A stretch of 64,000 bases of DNA. Source: Cerrena zonata (Eukaryota; Basidiomycota; Agaricomycetes; Polyporales; Cerrenaceae). Shown piece by piece: positions 36,863 through 48,641 of this stretch; position 1 is the first letter of the stretch, and the number at the start of each line of letters is the position of its first letter. The notes beneath the pieces are model-generated. The model was not told where the DNA came from. It was given only the letters and a program-made list of their open reading frames with translations, and ran no database searches. The stretch covers positions 2,542,001-2,606,000 of the forward strand of contig JASBNA010000002.1 of the NCBI GenBank assembly GCA_038087015.1, given 5' to 3'. The translations under genes were made by a program, and so were the position numbers.

Positions 36863-38775
36863 TCAGGTGCATACCAAACTCGTAGGTTGGATCGAGTTGG
36901 CGGCCGGATAGTCCCAAAAGGACAGGGCGATTACAATATACACGCCTAGATTGCGGATACGATGAGAGTTCAGTCAGCAACAGGATATTTTTAACAAGCT
37001 CACCTATGAGTGCAACACCACTCATCCAATGTGACTTTCCGTCCTCAATCGAGAACTTGACAATCAGTACGGAAAGGAACAGGCACTACAGCGAAGTTGA
37101 GAAATCTGAATACGAATGAGGCATATGATTACTCACAATCGTTTCAATGGGATCGAACAGTAACGTCAAGGGTTTTCCCATACCCCACGCCACGAGGATG
37201 AGGACAGGTATGACGAACAACGCAATCTGAATACAGCTACCAACGGCAACGTTCATTGCCAAGTCGAACTTTCCCTTGTGGGCGACTACGACGGCCGTTA
37301 CATGCTCCGCGGCATTACTGATTACAGGAATAACTATGAGCGTGATCCATTCTTTCGACACGCTCGTGTGTTCAACCAGACCGTTCAAAGACGAAACCAG
37401 GTTTTCGGCGGTAAGGTAGGCGAGCGCAGTTGAAGCAATAAGAAGGCCGATGGCGACGGGTACATTCACTTTGACGGTCTCGAAATGAATGGTGGCAGGG
37501 ACATCCACCTGCGAGAGGGGTAAGATCGTGCCTGACTCAGATGCCTGAATGGAGGACCGAATGGAGGATCTCTGCGACGTGGATGGCGAAGTGTCAATGA
37601 AGAGATGATTATGTGAGTAGAACATGAAGAAGAGCTAAGAATGAATACGTGAGTAATGCGACAATCGAACATTATGACATGTTCACATACATAAGCGATG
37701 TATCTATAGGGGACCATGTGAGAAAGCCAATTCAAAAAGATACGGAACATGGTATACTTACATCAATATTAGCACAATAGCACTACCTCGACTGAGTTGC
37801 AACAGAAGGGGACCCTCTTCACCGCCGAGTCTATCACCAAGATATTCGTGCTAGGAAAGGTGATGATTAGTTCATATAGAATGATTATAACGGAGGACCA
37901 CTTACAAAGGCTGCTGGGACTAGAAGTGAAATGACAGACACAGTCATGAGAGATGAGTTGAGCTGGGCGGCCATTGGCTGGAATTCCTGATTGTGGAACC
38001 GGAAGCCACCGACTAGAAGACAATTAATCTCCGTCACAACCAAAATGTTACAAATGGAACCCACCAATGAACGCCATTCCAAGGACAAGAAGTAGGTTAC
38101 TCAATAGACCACCGAGAAGAGAGCTTTGAACAAGGGCAAGGTCACACTGTCAGAGGCGTGTTAGACAGACCAATTGGTAAGTGGAGATAAAACGCATACC
38201 TCTTTCAATGCGATACCAGCAATGATCATCTCAACAATATTACCAAGTGTAGCGTTTAGTAAACCGCCAACAGCTTGACTGGTACGAAGAGCAATCTGCT
38301 CCGTTCCGAGTCCGAGAAGCGCAGCGAGAGGCAAGATAGCTAACGCTGAGAAGACGAATATAAGAGTGTCGCTCTGGTGCGTGTAATGTAATGCCCATGA
38401 TACCGGGATGAAGAGCAAGCATATATTCAAGGGCGTATACATCAAGGTCGCCTTGAGCGACGCACGATATCCAGGGATGGGGCCAATAGGATGAGCAGGG
38501 CGGAATAAGGTCCTAAGACGAGGAGCCCGTTCTATCCTAACAACTCTTGGGATAGGTCGCGACTTCTCTGAGGGTTCTTCGAATACAACCGTCTCATCCT
38601 TGACGGTAGGGACGACGGAATCTGCATCTGGGTCTACATTGCGGTTACGTGTTGTGCGAGGGTGTAAGCCACTACTACCAGGAGGATCATCGTCATCTTC
38701 GGAAATTGGAAGATGGGTTGGCTGTGGGCGGGCATGGCTATTGGTAGAATCTGCAATGAGTGGCGGGTCTCCCAT
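36863..38775 (-). CDS. VCX1: vacuolar Ca2+/H+ exchanger (CAX family)
   Basis: From the ATG at 38775 there is an acidic, Ser/Pro-rich cytosolic head of ~90 residues with RPIPRVVRIERAPRL. About eleven membrane helices follow in two repeats. The first alpha repeat holds LLNATLGNIVEMIIAGIALKE (GNxxE). The second holds VIPVISNAAEHVTAVVVAHKGK, again with SNAAEH. Several introns split the helices. The final exon ends YIVIALSFWDYPAANS...LVCT with the stop at 36863-36865. CAX proteins use the vacuolar proton gradient to move cytosolic Ca2+ into the vacuole and act with calcineurin signalling. A TATA-like sequence lies 55 bases upstream. Confidence 0.87.
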
Positions 38776-38828
38776 TCAATAGTGCGTGGTCGATAGAGGC
38801 AAAAGGGAACTAGGCCTGGGGAGCGGTC

Positions 38829-38839
38829 CTATATATATG
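38829..38839 (-). promoter_or_regulatory. TATA box of the Ca2+/H+ exchanger gene
   Basis: An ATATATA element reads toward the minus strand about 55 bases ahead of the ATG at 38775. Confidence 0.5.
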
Positions 38840-39171
38840 TGCTCCGCTATCCGGTGCAAGGCTCGGCGTCCTTGGGTTCTTGGGTTCTTGGCGTTTTGGA
38901 GGTTAGACGTTCCGCTTGTGTCATAACCGCACACCTACACTGACAATGCCGTCTAATCGGATACCGCGGAATGAACAGCTTTCGTGGAGGTAACTTGGAG
39001 TTCCGCGATGAGGATAATGCGAAGTGAATATGAATGAAATTAAAATCCGGACAAGGAAAACGATATATGTAGAATGTCCCGAATCACAAAAGACAGTGGG
39101 TAGATGCAAGAGATAGAAATAGAGACTGCACTGCGTGTCGTAAGATAGCTGATTCTGAAACAAAACGTCAC
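38840..39171. other. intergenic
   Basis: About 330 bases between the exchanger promoter and the ISC1-like stop. Nothing coding seen. Confidence 0.45.
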
Positions 39172-40675
39172 TTATCGAGAGGACCTCCTGTTATCACTGC
39201 CTTGATCCTCCAGAGCGGCTTTATAAATCTCCAGCTCCTCGATAATGTTGGTCAATGCATTTGTCTCCCAATTTCCATACACAAACCCAATGTACAGCAT
39301 TGTGGTTGCCAGCCATGCCAAAAACACAGCTACAACCATAAAAATGGGGGAAATCCACGAGTGAGGGAGCCACGCCGATCCAATTATGAGGCAAAACAGA
39401 AGGAAAAGGCATGTCGCGAATACGGAAAGATGGTACCGCGCTTGTGACTGCGCAAAACGGTATCGAGACGTGAGCGATCGGAGTGTCGAAGTGATGAGTT
39501 CTGGGGAGATGTTGCCACTAGGTTTGAGTTGTGAGTTTGAAATAGATGGTAAAGCAAGTTCAGGGGTCAGCTGTTGAGTCCCCAGCAGGCGTCGATATTT
39601 CAAAGGTTGCTTCTAAGCCAAAGTGATCAGAGTATGAGAACCCGAATCCCGGTACAGTCTCTGTCAACATGACCTTGGTGTCGACACAACGTAAGTTCGG
39701 GATTCTGTCTTCGGGCTGGGTAGTGGGATGACGGTAAAACACATAATCGAGACGTTTGCCTTGAATCGTTTGGCGTAGGGTTCCAATGCCTTTCCAGCAG
39801 AGTATGTATTCAACGGTGAGTCGGCAGTCACTCCATGAACATGAATGGCGTCAGTCGGTGTTGGAATACTGCCCATACTTGGGTCACGAACATGGCCATG
39901 GGACTGGACCCATGCATCAGTCAAGCCGGCATGGTCACGTATAATGCTCATGGGAGGTGCAGCAGGGACAGAATTGAAATCCCCCGCAGCTATGACATAT
40001 CTGCCAAGGTCTGCAGCTTGTCTAGCCAGTTTTGCGAATTCCCAAGCGTTCACGAGTCGATGGGCCTTCTGATGTTCTGGTCCTTCGTCCCCTCCTTTTG
40101 CAAATAGCTGTCGAAGGATAAGTCACGGAAAGGAGGGATCAGAAGGTAAGGGCTCACATGAGTATTGAAGATTTGGACTTGGCCGAGAACGGGGTGCGCA
40201 ATCAAGACACTCGCGGCAGCTTTCCCAACAAACCAATCTCCAGCTATAACGTCGATAGGGGAGCCGTTGAGTGAGTACGGCTGAATAGTTGCTGCAACGA
40301 TAGGGAACTTTGAAAAGATAACTAGTCCTGACCCAAGAGCACCACTAAGATGGTCCAGAACGTTCAGACAATAGCAACAAGCCTGTTGAGTAGGTAGTGC
40401 GTACCTGTAGAAGAACTTGGCATACGGCAGGTTCTTGGACACTGCAGACCGAACATGTTCATAGTCTGAGAACACCCAAAGCTCCTGCAGGGCTATGATA
40501 TCGTAGTCTGTCTGTGACAAGAAACGTGCAATAGCATCAACACGCTCGTTTCTGTATTTAGAGACATATTTCAGTCCCCTGATATGACAAAAGGATGAGA
40601 ATGTTGTAGAGCAGGGTATGGAAGACAACGAACCAGCAGTTGAATGTGAATAGACGTAACCTCGCTGGTACTCAT
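39172..40675 (-). CDS. ISC1: inositol phosphosphingolipid phospholipase C (neutral sphingomyelinase type), three frame breaks
   Basis: Family marks in order: FTFNCWGLKYVSKYR, IIALQELWVF (Mg2+-binding Glu), SGALGSGLVIFSKFPI, FNTHLFAKGGDEG, VIAAGDFNSVP, GKRLDYVFYRHP and YSDHFGLEA. Two C-terminal membrane helices and a charged tail follow. ISC1 hydrolyses inositol phosphosphingolipids to ceramide at ER/mitochondrial membranes. Three single-base frame breaks are apparent: GG at 40667-40668 just after the likely ATG (40675), TT at 39761-39762 (one base missing) before GKRLDY, and GGGG at 39563-39566 (one extra) before the membrane segment. Each correction gives the expected family sequence. They could be assembly indels, but a decaying gene cannot be excluded. 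The start is uncertain. Confidence 0.78.
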
Positions 40676-40891
40676 ATCGACACTTCTCGCAAGTAGACAC
40701 ACTCTCACTTCATGCAAGGATCTAAAGAGTGTTGGGGAGTTGGTGGCTAGAGAGCGGGGTATAGTGGCTGTAGAGAGAGAGGAACGAAGGCGTGTTATGC
40801 GTATGCATACAACTCTCTTCTGGACCGTCATGATGGCAACACTCTTCGCCACCAGTTTATATTCTATACAAGCCCAAGACTTTTATTTCTT

Positions 40892-41693
40892 CTAGAATTC
40901 GTCTAGCCTATCTGTTCTCCGAAGAACAAATACAAAATGCTGCACTACTGGTGCAAACACTCCCGCCTTTTGCGACCCCGACGGTGCATCTACCCCGATC
41001 ACTTCCTCGAGCTCCCAATATCTTGATGCAGGTAACAACATGCTCCTCCTTCTCACCCCCCACCCCTACGAGGAAGTCAAAGCGATATCTAGAATACGAA
41101 AGCGCGACCCATATCCCTCCCGGTCGGACCAGTGTAGCAATATGCAGTGCAAGTAACTCAACGGGTTCCAATTTCAATACGCTGTCGGGGTTATTTGCGA
41201 TATAGGTAGCGACGAGTGGACATGTGTTGTTGGGAGTGGTCTTGGAGGGTTCGAACGTGATGTCTTCATTGCAAGAGATTGCGTCCGATGTGCTCTTGTC
41301 GACCACAATTTCGAAAAGTTGTGTACGCTTCAATGTCTGGATGTCTGGCCAGCTCATCAGATCCGTTCTCTCCCAACAAATCCACTTGTTCTTTCCCTCC
41401 TCTGAAGTCTTGCCCCTCTCAAGTGCCACCTCCGAGTAATCCGTATTGACAATCAACCCCTCTTCAACTTTATTGTCGCCGAAATGCTGTCCATAGAGTT
41501 TGAAAATCTCGCTAGAAAACGTCGATGTTCCCGCTCCGATATGCAAAACTCGCGGGCGGTGTCCCCTCTTTGTCCGCAAATACTTTTCGATTGGAGGTAG
41601 AATGGTGTTGCTGCCGTCTCCCAACCACTCGAAGTGATTTTCTTTTGTGAAGCGATCATCCCAAAAGGATTCGAGATGGTATTCAGGAGGCAT
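40892..41693 (-). CDS. EEF1A-lysine-methyltransferase-like SAM-dependent methyltransferase
   Basis: I start at the ATG at 41693 (MPPEYHLESFWDDRF), because this is where METTL13/EFM-type methyltransferases begin. An upstream in-frame ATG at 41786 would add 31 residues. Motif I is LHIGAGTS, the acidic end of beta-2 is VNTDYSE, and WERTDLMSW and FEIVVDKSTSDA follow. RPGGIWVALSYSRYRFDF is the post-motif strand. The last intron (about 41067-41010) joins DFL to LEEVIGVDAPSG and ends HFVFVLRRTDRLDEF with the stop at 40892-40894. These enzymes methylate lysines of translation elongation factor 1A; the target here is inferred from family resemblance only. Confidence 0.77.
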
Positions 41694-41888
41694 TAGGTCG
41701 CAAAATAGGTTCGTGGATGTTAGATGTAAGGAAGAGGTGATATAGCCAGCCCTCCATACGCGTACCGGTCGATCATCCGGGTTCATTACATTCTGACATG
41801 TTCGTCCTTCTCAAGAAATATCGATAGCATTAAGAGAGTAACATCATTATACATTTCTTATACATTACAACACTTGCCCGGCAAAAGC
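41694..41888. other. short intergenic spacer
   Basis: About 195 bases between the methyltransferase start and the RNase T2 stop. It is likely the methyltransferase promoter. Confidence 0.4.
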
Positions 41889-43050
41889 TCAAGGCAAAAG
41901 ACGAACCTCGAGTTCTGAAGATGCGGTACGTTCATAGTAGTGAATACCAGCGGTAGACGAGCAACTGGACTTGGTAGTGGAGTCCAAAGGCTTGAAGTGT
42001 CCGAATTGCTCCTGAAATAAAGATGAGATCGCGTTCTTATTTTATCACAGTGAAGTTGAAAGAAACTCACGGAGCCAAGGACGTGGCTGAAATACCAAAC
42101 TTCTTGAAGTACAGTTCCGTTGACTCCACAGCCGAGATAGGGAGTAGCACCAGTTTGAGCCTTCAATGCAGTCTGCAGCTGCGTCAAGGAGTAAGTCGTC
42201 TTGTTAGAAGGAACGATACCGGCACTATTGAAGACTCAATGAGTTATTGGTGGCGAGGAAGTACGCAAGAGACACATACGAAGCAAGCATGTCAAAAGTA
42301 GGATATTGCTTGAAGGCGCGGACGACGGCATCAAAGAAGTCAACGACGTCCTGGTTCTTCTTGTAATCGGGACCATAGCATGCAACATCGAATGTAGAAG
42401 TGCAAGTAGCATGCTTGGAAAATTCGTGAGCCCAGAAGTCGGCGTTTGGTGCACCCTGGTTGATCCAGTACTTGCTCACTGAAATTCCCATTAGAAATAA
42501 TTGGATACCGAGATGAGATTGGTGACGTACTGTAATCGAGCAAGTCAAATCGCTTGAACTCTGCGACAAAGCTGTCAACGCCAGGACCTGTCCATACTGG
42601 AACAGTAGTGCCATTGGGGAGAACCTTGGGCGAGGGAGCAGGATCGAATTGCCTCGAGAAGTCGCAGTACTGCTCAAAACTGCCATCGCAGTTGTCCGGC
42701 CACAATCCGTGAATGGTCCAACTTCCTTTAGGGAGAAGTTGTCCCTTCCTCTCAAGACCAGTCCAGGTCGACCAAAATTGGGTCTGCAAAACTATGTCAC
42801 CAAAAGTGTCAGGTTGTGACCTTTTCCTTTTACGGAGAATGAGAAACTTACCGAGACCTCCAGGAGTAGGCGAACAGCAAGTGTTCTGGATGACAGTAGT
42901 GTTCTCGCAAGAGTACGTCAAAGGTTCCGCAAGACATGCTTGCAAGTTGGGGAACGTATTGGGGACCGTGAAAAGACCTCGATCTTGCACAGCTGCATTT
43001 GCAACAGATGAAGCAAGCAAAACAGCCAGGGATCCTGCAAGAAGAGCCAT
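41889..43050 (-). CDS. secreted ribonuclease T2
   Basis: From the ATG at 43050 a signal peptide (ALLAGSLAVLLASSVANA) precedes the mature enzyme. The two catalytic segments are WTIHGLWPDNC (CAS I) and FWAHEFSKHATC (CAS II), each with the active-site His. Paired cysteines typical of fungal RNase T2 are present (SCENTT, NTCCSP, YLGCGVNG). Four or five introns are used. The last exon encodes EQFGHFKPLDSTTKSSC to LEVRLLP and stops at 41889-41891. RNase T2 cleaves single-stranded RNA through a 2',3'-cyclic phosphate in the vacuole or outside the cell, mainly for nutrient scavenging. Confidence 0.88.
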
Positions 43051-43860
43051 TTCCTTCAAAACTCGGGTGGAATGTAACGAGTACAGTAGACGAAAGACCG
43101 CAAGGATATCGACAAGCCCACCAAAGTCATGGTTTTATGTGAAAGATGGTTCTCAGAGTCCTATCGCGAACACACGTTCGCTATCTTGCCGACAAAATAA
43201 ACCGAGACCGCTGACCCATGCTGTCACGACCATATGGTGACGGGCCAAACTTGGGTCAAACGAGACTTAGGCGGGCGACAAGGACACAAAAAGTGATGGA
43301 GCTGTGATGTCCGTATCGTGAATGGCGCCGTTCAAGCTGTCCGGGTGCCGTACCTGACCATGTTGCGCACCGACTTGAAGAGATATGTTTTCCTCATCCG
43401 CATGACAGGACTTGGCACATAAATTGTAAAGGGAGGTCAGTTCCTGTGGTGTTCAGGAAGCAAGGTGCATTCAAGGAACTTCATATAAATAGGTACAATT
43501 GACAATTCTTATCATTGGAAGCACACGCGACTTTCTGATCACACTTCCATCAACAGCGGGGAAACGACGAGGTTAAAGTCAAACATTCATTGAGGATGCA
43601 TTGATGAGAGAAGCTCGGGTTCTCTGGGAGGGAATATACATTCATATACACAAATACAGGATCCGAATATTCATAGTACAATCAGACAGCAGAAAATCGA
43701 CAGTCAGTAGGTCACAGTCAGAGGCGTCAAGAGGTAGCCGAGGAGAAGAGACAAATTCCGCAAAGCACGTTCGAGGAACAGAAAGCACAGTAGGCATCGA
43801 GGTTCATAGATGTCCGAAAAGCAATAGCAGTCGCGGGAAATAGTCAGAGAGCAGGAACGT
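43051..43860. other. intergenic
   Basis: About 810 bases with the RNase T2 promoter and the DMC1 3' flank. No supported gene. A purine-rich stretch runs near 43660-43860. Confidence 0.45.
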
Positions 43861-45793
43861 TCACACGTCGGCCCATCCACCCTCATCGAGTTTATAGGAC
43901 GCTTCGCTTTCAGGTCGGTCTGGACTGTCCACAAGTTTTGCGACTCGTTCCTCGGCTCGGCCTAAGTAAGCAGGCGCAGTTGTAAACACAAAACGAAGAG
44001 CTTGTAGAGTTAGTGACACCCAAAAACATAAACAGACCTTTTCTCAGGAACATCCTAGTTGCTGAGGCATGAGAGAGGATGTGACCTCCGATCGGCTTGA
44101 GAGCACCACCTGCCACGAATGTCATTGTTGCACCAGGATCGGCTAATTATAATAGAGGTTAGTTTAAGTAGAAGAAATAGAACCGGCTGGGATATACATA
44201 CACTGCACTTGATTAGTAATGAGAACTGCAATCTATGAACAAAAGTTAGTGGAAGGTGTATTAGAAGCACTTCGAGGGTGTATCTACGTTATACTCTTCA
44301 GATAGTTTACTGAGTTTAGATAGCATCTAAAAAAGTTTAGTGGAGTCCTGATGCTTATGCACTTATCGGAAAGCTACCTGTGCAAGCTGTCGGCGGGTTA
44401 GAATCCCTTGAGCTGCAACAGATTGAAATCATACTTTTTGTTGCCGTTCACTGAGCTCTCCTCTACCTGAGAAATCGGTACGGAAGAGAGCCATAATACT
44501 ATCCACAATCTGGAGTGACGTTCATTTCCTGTTGTGGAGACAAGAAGCATATGGTCCGCACCAATAGACGGAAATCTTTGTCCTCAGCAAAACGCATAGA
44601 GCACTCGTTGATCAACTCCATCTGTAGAGAGATAAGCGAATGATAACGGTACAAAGCATAGGTGCATACCTGATGCTCGCTATTGAATGCACGAGCGTAA
44701 AGAATGTTTTCTAAAGCCATATCACCATCCACACCGAAACGATCAGCAATCGACCTGATACGATCGGGTCTGAATGTTCCCTCCGTATCAATAAATGCGA
44801 CCTGAGACAACGTGAGTCGATTGGTTCAGGATGAATTGAGCGCATATAGTCACCTTTCCAGCCGCACCACCCATATCAGGAGGTAATTGAGCTACAACGC
44901 TCATTGTATGCGCCATCTGAGTCTTCCCGGTACGGTATTCTCCATAGACTGGCAAGGAAGATCGCATGGTATGAGCGCTGAGACGTCCGAGGGTCGCATA
45001 TACTCACCTTCAGTAATGGATTGTGACGACAAACCTCCTGTACGGTGGTATGAGTGTGGCGAACTAAGTCATTGGAGCTGCCTTACCTCCTAGAATTGTA
45101 TCCACGTTCTTGCTTCCGGTACTGATAAACAAGACACGCTTTCGTTTTTCTTGTATTTCAAGCCCGGTGGCAAATGATGATCCCTATGGAGCGTTCGAGA
45201 AGAATGTTGGAGTAAATATGTGATGAGACTTTACGAGTATTTTGTGTGCGGCCTCCTGTAGAAAGCAGTGATCATTCAGCAGCAGTTCAAGAAAGAAGAA
45301 CATGTTCTATTACCTTAATCTTCTCGACCTTTGCTTCTGACATCCCCTATGCAAACTGTATAGCACAAAACGAGGAAGCAAGGAACGTATTGCTAGTACC
45401 TTAATTTTGAGCATTTGTCGTCTCGTAGTCATATTGACCCCCGACACGGTATGAATCGCAGACGACTATACTGCATATATGCACCCCAAACGTCAAGTAG
45501 ATCTTATTATGACGCACCTTCAGTTTCAAAATGTCTTGTACATTGATACCCTGAGATGGAAGGAAGGTCAGTACTGGCCGGACCTCCTCAATCGGACCCT
45601 AAAGCAAGTGAGAAAGACAACTTACATGTTGTTGGAGTTCATCCACATTATCGAAGAACGGCGTCTGGTAAATATTTTATTAGGCCACTCTAATGGACCA
45701 GTATGCAAAATAACTGAGTACCTCATCAGCATCATCAGGGGCGGGAGTGGCTGCGCGTGAAGCAGGGGCTTGAGCGGTAGGGGCTCGGGCCAT
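43861..45793 (-). CDS. DMC1: meiotic recombinase Dmc1
   Basis: The ATG at 45793 gives [20 protein letters not shown]. About eleven short exons then encode the N-terminal HhH domain ([40 protein letters not shown]), the core with Walker [23 protein letters not shown], and Walker [13 protein letters not shown]. The tail has [15 protein letters not shown] and [37 protein letters not shown] and GGHIL favour Dmc1 over Rad51. Dmc1 forms filaments on resected meiotic DNA and carries out inter-homolog strand exchange. Two oddities: Walker A has Tyr where GEFRTGKT is usual, and the L2-loop end reads [11 protein letters not shown] instead of the usual ADPKKPIGG. The stop is at 43861-43863. Confidence 0.86.
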
Positions 45794-46712
45794 AGCTTGG
45801 ATGCTTCGTTATTTCGTGGCGGCATTATTATACGTGTGATTGCTTACTTTGCGGGTAGGGGTGTGGTCGGTTGGTCGTGTTCAGGATATGCAGGCACGAG
45901 AGGAGGAAGAAAGCAACTTTGAACACAAGCGCTTATGAGCGAGTTGCAATAGGACGCGTCAAGACCGTCTGGCTACTCCGAGTCTCGATCTATGACCACG
46001 ACTCGGATCTGTTTGTAACACTGGCACTGGTCGTTCATCACGAATACTGTACAGAAAATCCAACGCTTAGGCTGCGGAGGAGTCTATGAATTGATTGTGC
46101 GTTCAGTGGATTGATGATATGTGTTCAGTGTTCCAGGTTTTCGTTGCTTTTTATTGGTCCATATATTTGACCTACTCTCTCTGGGTGAACTCAAGGCAGA
46201 TACAGGTTTCGGGGTTTAATGCCTGCGTAGAAGATGTCCAGTCTTCAGGATCATAGTCACGAATACTACTGACGGTGAATGAGCATCTCATATTACTCTT
46301 GCCATTCTCAAGTATGTGTGGAAAGTACGAACAATCATTTCTCATGTCAATGTTAACTAACTTCTACGCAGGCATTAAACCCCGAAACCTGTATCTGCCA
46401 TGACATTTCTATACCCATGTCATCAGACTCGATACTTATCACATCAAACAATCTCCTACCCCCCGGGTACTTCCACCACGCCAGTGGTGCTCATATCATC
46501 ACAGTCTCACGTTCAAGATGATTGACTTCCTCTGATCTACATTCAGATCCTAGTCATAGGCCAGGGTGTTGATAATCCCCCCGCCGGAGGAAGGCATCAT
46601 TGTTGGTTCTGTTTGTGTGAACTCCGCGACAGTTGCCTGACAGGCAAAATCACATCGGTTGGTATATGGTATATACTGGATGATGGTTGACAAGAGCTGT
46701 CCTCAACCTCAC
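45794..46712. other. intergenic with perfect hairpin
   Basis: About 920 bases between DMC1 and the first DUF6533-like gene, outward-facing. Contains the inverted repeat at 46195-46399; otherwise nothing supported. Confidence 0.5.
46195..46399. repeat. perfect 39-bp inverted repeat with 127-bp spacer
   Basis: The left arm 46195-46233 and right arm 46361-46399 are exact reverse complements (ends GGCAGATACAGG and CCTGTATCTGCC). The spacer shows no internal coding frame. Size and structure fit a small MITE-like element or a hairpin RNA source. The terminal bases show no clear duplicated target site. Confidence 0.92.
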
Positions 46713-47872
46713 AATGTACTTTACGCCGTCTGTTATAGAAGCAAGTCAACAATCTTCGTCGGAAGGATATGTTATGGTTGCTGTATTTACGGTATAACTT
46801 TGTGCTCAGCCTCTAGCACGATACTGAAAGAACTATTACCCAGGCATGGTCCTGGGATCTAATTCTGTCTCTATTTGAAGATGTACAGGTGTTTACAGGG
46901 CGCAAGTTTAGGCCATACGACTTGATTTACATCTTATCCAGGTATGATTCGTTTTCATGACCGACACAATGCCTTTTTCACTTCCTACCAGGATCGCGAC
47001 CGCAGGCGTTCTGGCAACATCTCTCGGTTTTCTGGGTGAGATCATCGTTACTTGTAGTTCCTTGCTTGTTAATAATTTCTAACAATCACTCAGTCGATTC
47101 AGGGACCGGTTGTGCGCACATACTCGTCGCAGTGACATGGTTCGAAACCGTCTGCGTCATCGCCAATTCCTCTCTATTTCTCTTGCGAGTCTTGGCAGTG
47201 TTCACCGATTCATCGAGGATGACAAAAGCCGTCTTCATTCTCTTGTGGTCGACCACCTTTGTAGCCTTGACTGGCCCATTCAGTGCCAAGGTCAATCTGG
47301 GAGCTCTTGGTTGTAACATTGGTCAAGTGAAACCTATAAGTTCTTTGGGTTTCGTGGCTATTACCGTATTCGATACAACGGTTTTTGTAGCCATATCGGT
47401 CAAGGTGCTACAAATCAACTCAGATTGGCGCACTCCGAAGAGATCATGGGTTGTGTCATTCATCCATGGTCATGGCTTAACGCAAGTTTCGAATGTCTTG
47501 TTACGATCTGGACAATACTATTATCTGTATGTAGTGTTCTATCATCCAGCTATATTGTCATTTCTTATTAGCTTGGACTCCAGTGCAACCGTCGGCTTTA
47601 GTGTTTTTACACTTATCGCGCTCCTCTCCCCTGCTTCTGCCTTTTCGCCGACTTTCAGGGCAGGATTTACGTTTGTCAGCTTGGCTGTGCTGAACATGAT
47701 GGCTTGCAGAGTTTTCCGGCTGCTAAGGCTCGGGGCTCTTCCAAGCGATCTGTCCACTCTACGGCTTCCGACAATCGAATTCGCTCATGACGAAACAAGC
47801 AACATTATGTACACGGAGGTTTCGCAAAGAAGCGAAGTCGATGAAGAACAGCTAGCTAATGGACTTGTATAA
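46713..47872 (+). CDS. DUF6533-like multi-pass membrane protein, copy A
   Basis: Exons 46713-46791, 46844-46941, 46992-47035, 47094 to ~47525, and ~47575-47872. The protein begins MYFTPSVIEASQQ. Exon 2 holds the family core WDLILSLFEDVQVFTGRKF and RPYDLIYILSR. Later helices include TWFETVCVIANSSLFLLRVLAVF, FILLWSTTFVALTGPFSA, FVAITVFDTTVFVAISVKV and GFTFVSLAVLNMMACRVFRLLRLG. About seven membrane segments are expected, with a short acidic cytosolic tail. This is an Agaricomycete-expanded family of unknown function. Intron positions match copies B and C. It is the most diverged of the three plus-strand paralogs. Confidence 0.78.
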
Positions 47873-48641
47873 CACATCTCAACCACGGCGATAATGCTCT
47901 AGATAGAGCTTATCTTTAACTATCTTCGACTAGGAATACTGATTCCTCCTCAAGACATGACCACAAGCGTTACAGTGGGTGTCGCCTCTGAACGCCACAG
48001 CGTCCGAATACACAGGTTGCTTACATCTAACCGGTTTATGCTCAACAGCGGCGCCACCTTGCATGATATAGGGAAACACTGACTAACTGCTATGCCGTAT
48101 GTATATGTTCCGTTACTTCGTTTCACTCTGACATGTACACGGGTCGGTCGGCAGACTACACACTTGACAAGGTCATGCCTACTGCAAGAAAACAGTCGTG
48201 GATACTGTTTTGGTTTGGAACAACGCCGTGCCGGTACCGCCCGGCCAATATTGATCACTTCCGCCATTAACACCCATAGTCATTTTGGGGATCGGTCGAG
48301 TAAGATTATTCTTTCTACTGCTGACCTCTACGTAAGTACTTGTTCATCTTCTAGGTACTAAACACGCCATCTTTTCTTTAGCGTGGAGTAATCATGTCGG
48401 GTTTTACCGTATGCATATGATGTCGGATTTGACATTGTTGGACAGCGGCTCTGAATGACATTTGACTGGTGTAGCAAGAGGGTTTGTAATCCATTTCCTC
48501 ATTTTTAACGCGTGAAGGTTTATCCTCGTTTTTTGTGTTCGCATAGGCGTTATTATTACTGCGGTTTTATGGGCTGACTGTTGTCCATTATCTATTTAAG
48601 ACTTATTGGGTTACTATGAACTTCAAGTTCATAGTCTCACA
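47873..48641. other. duplicated intergenic segment A-B
   Basis: Part of this spacer (about 48080-48180, and 48440-48560) resembles the next spacer at about 49810-49900 and 50140-50240. Shared stretches include TGTTTCACTCT-like and GGTTTGC-like patches. The duplication unit therefore extends beyond the genes. Confidence 0.5.
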
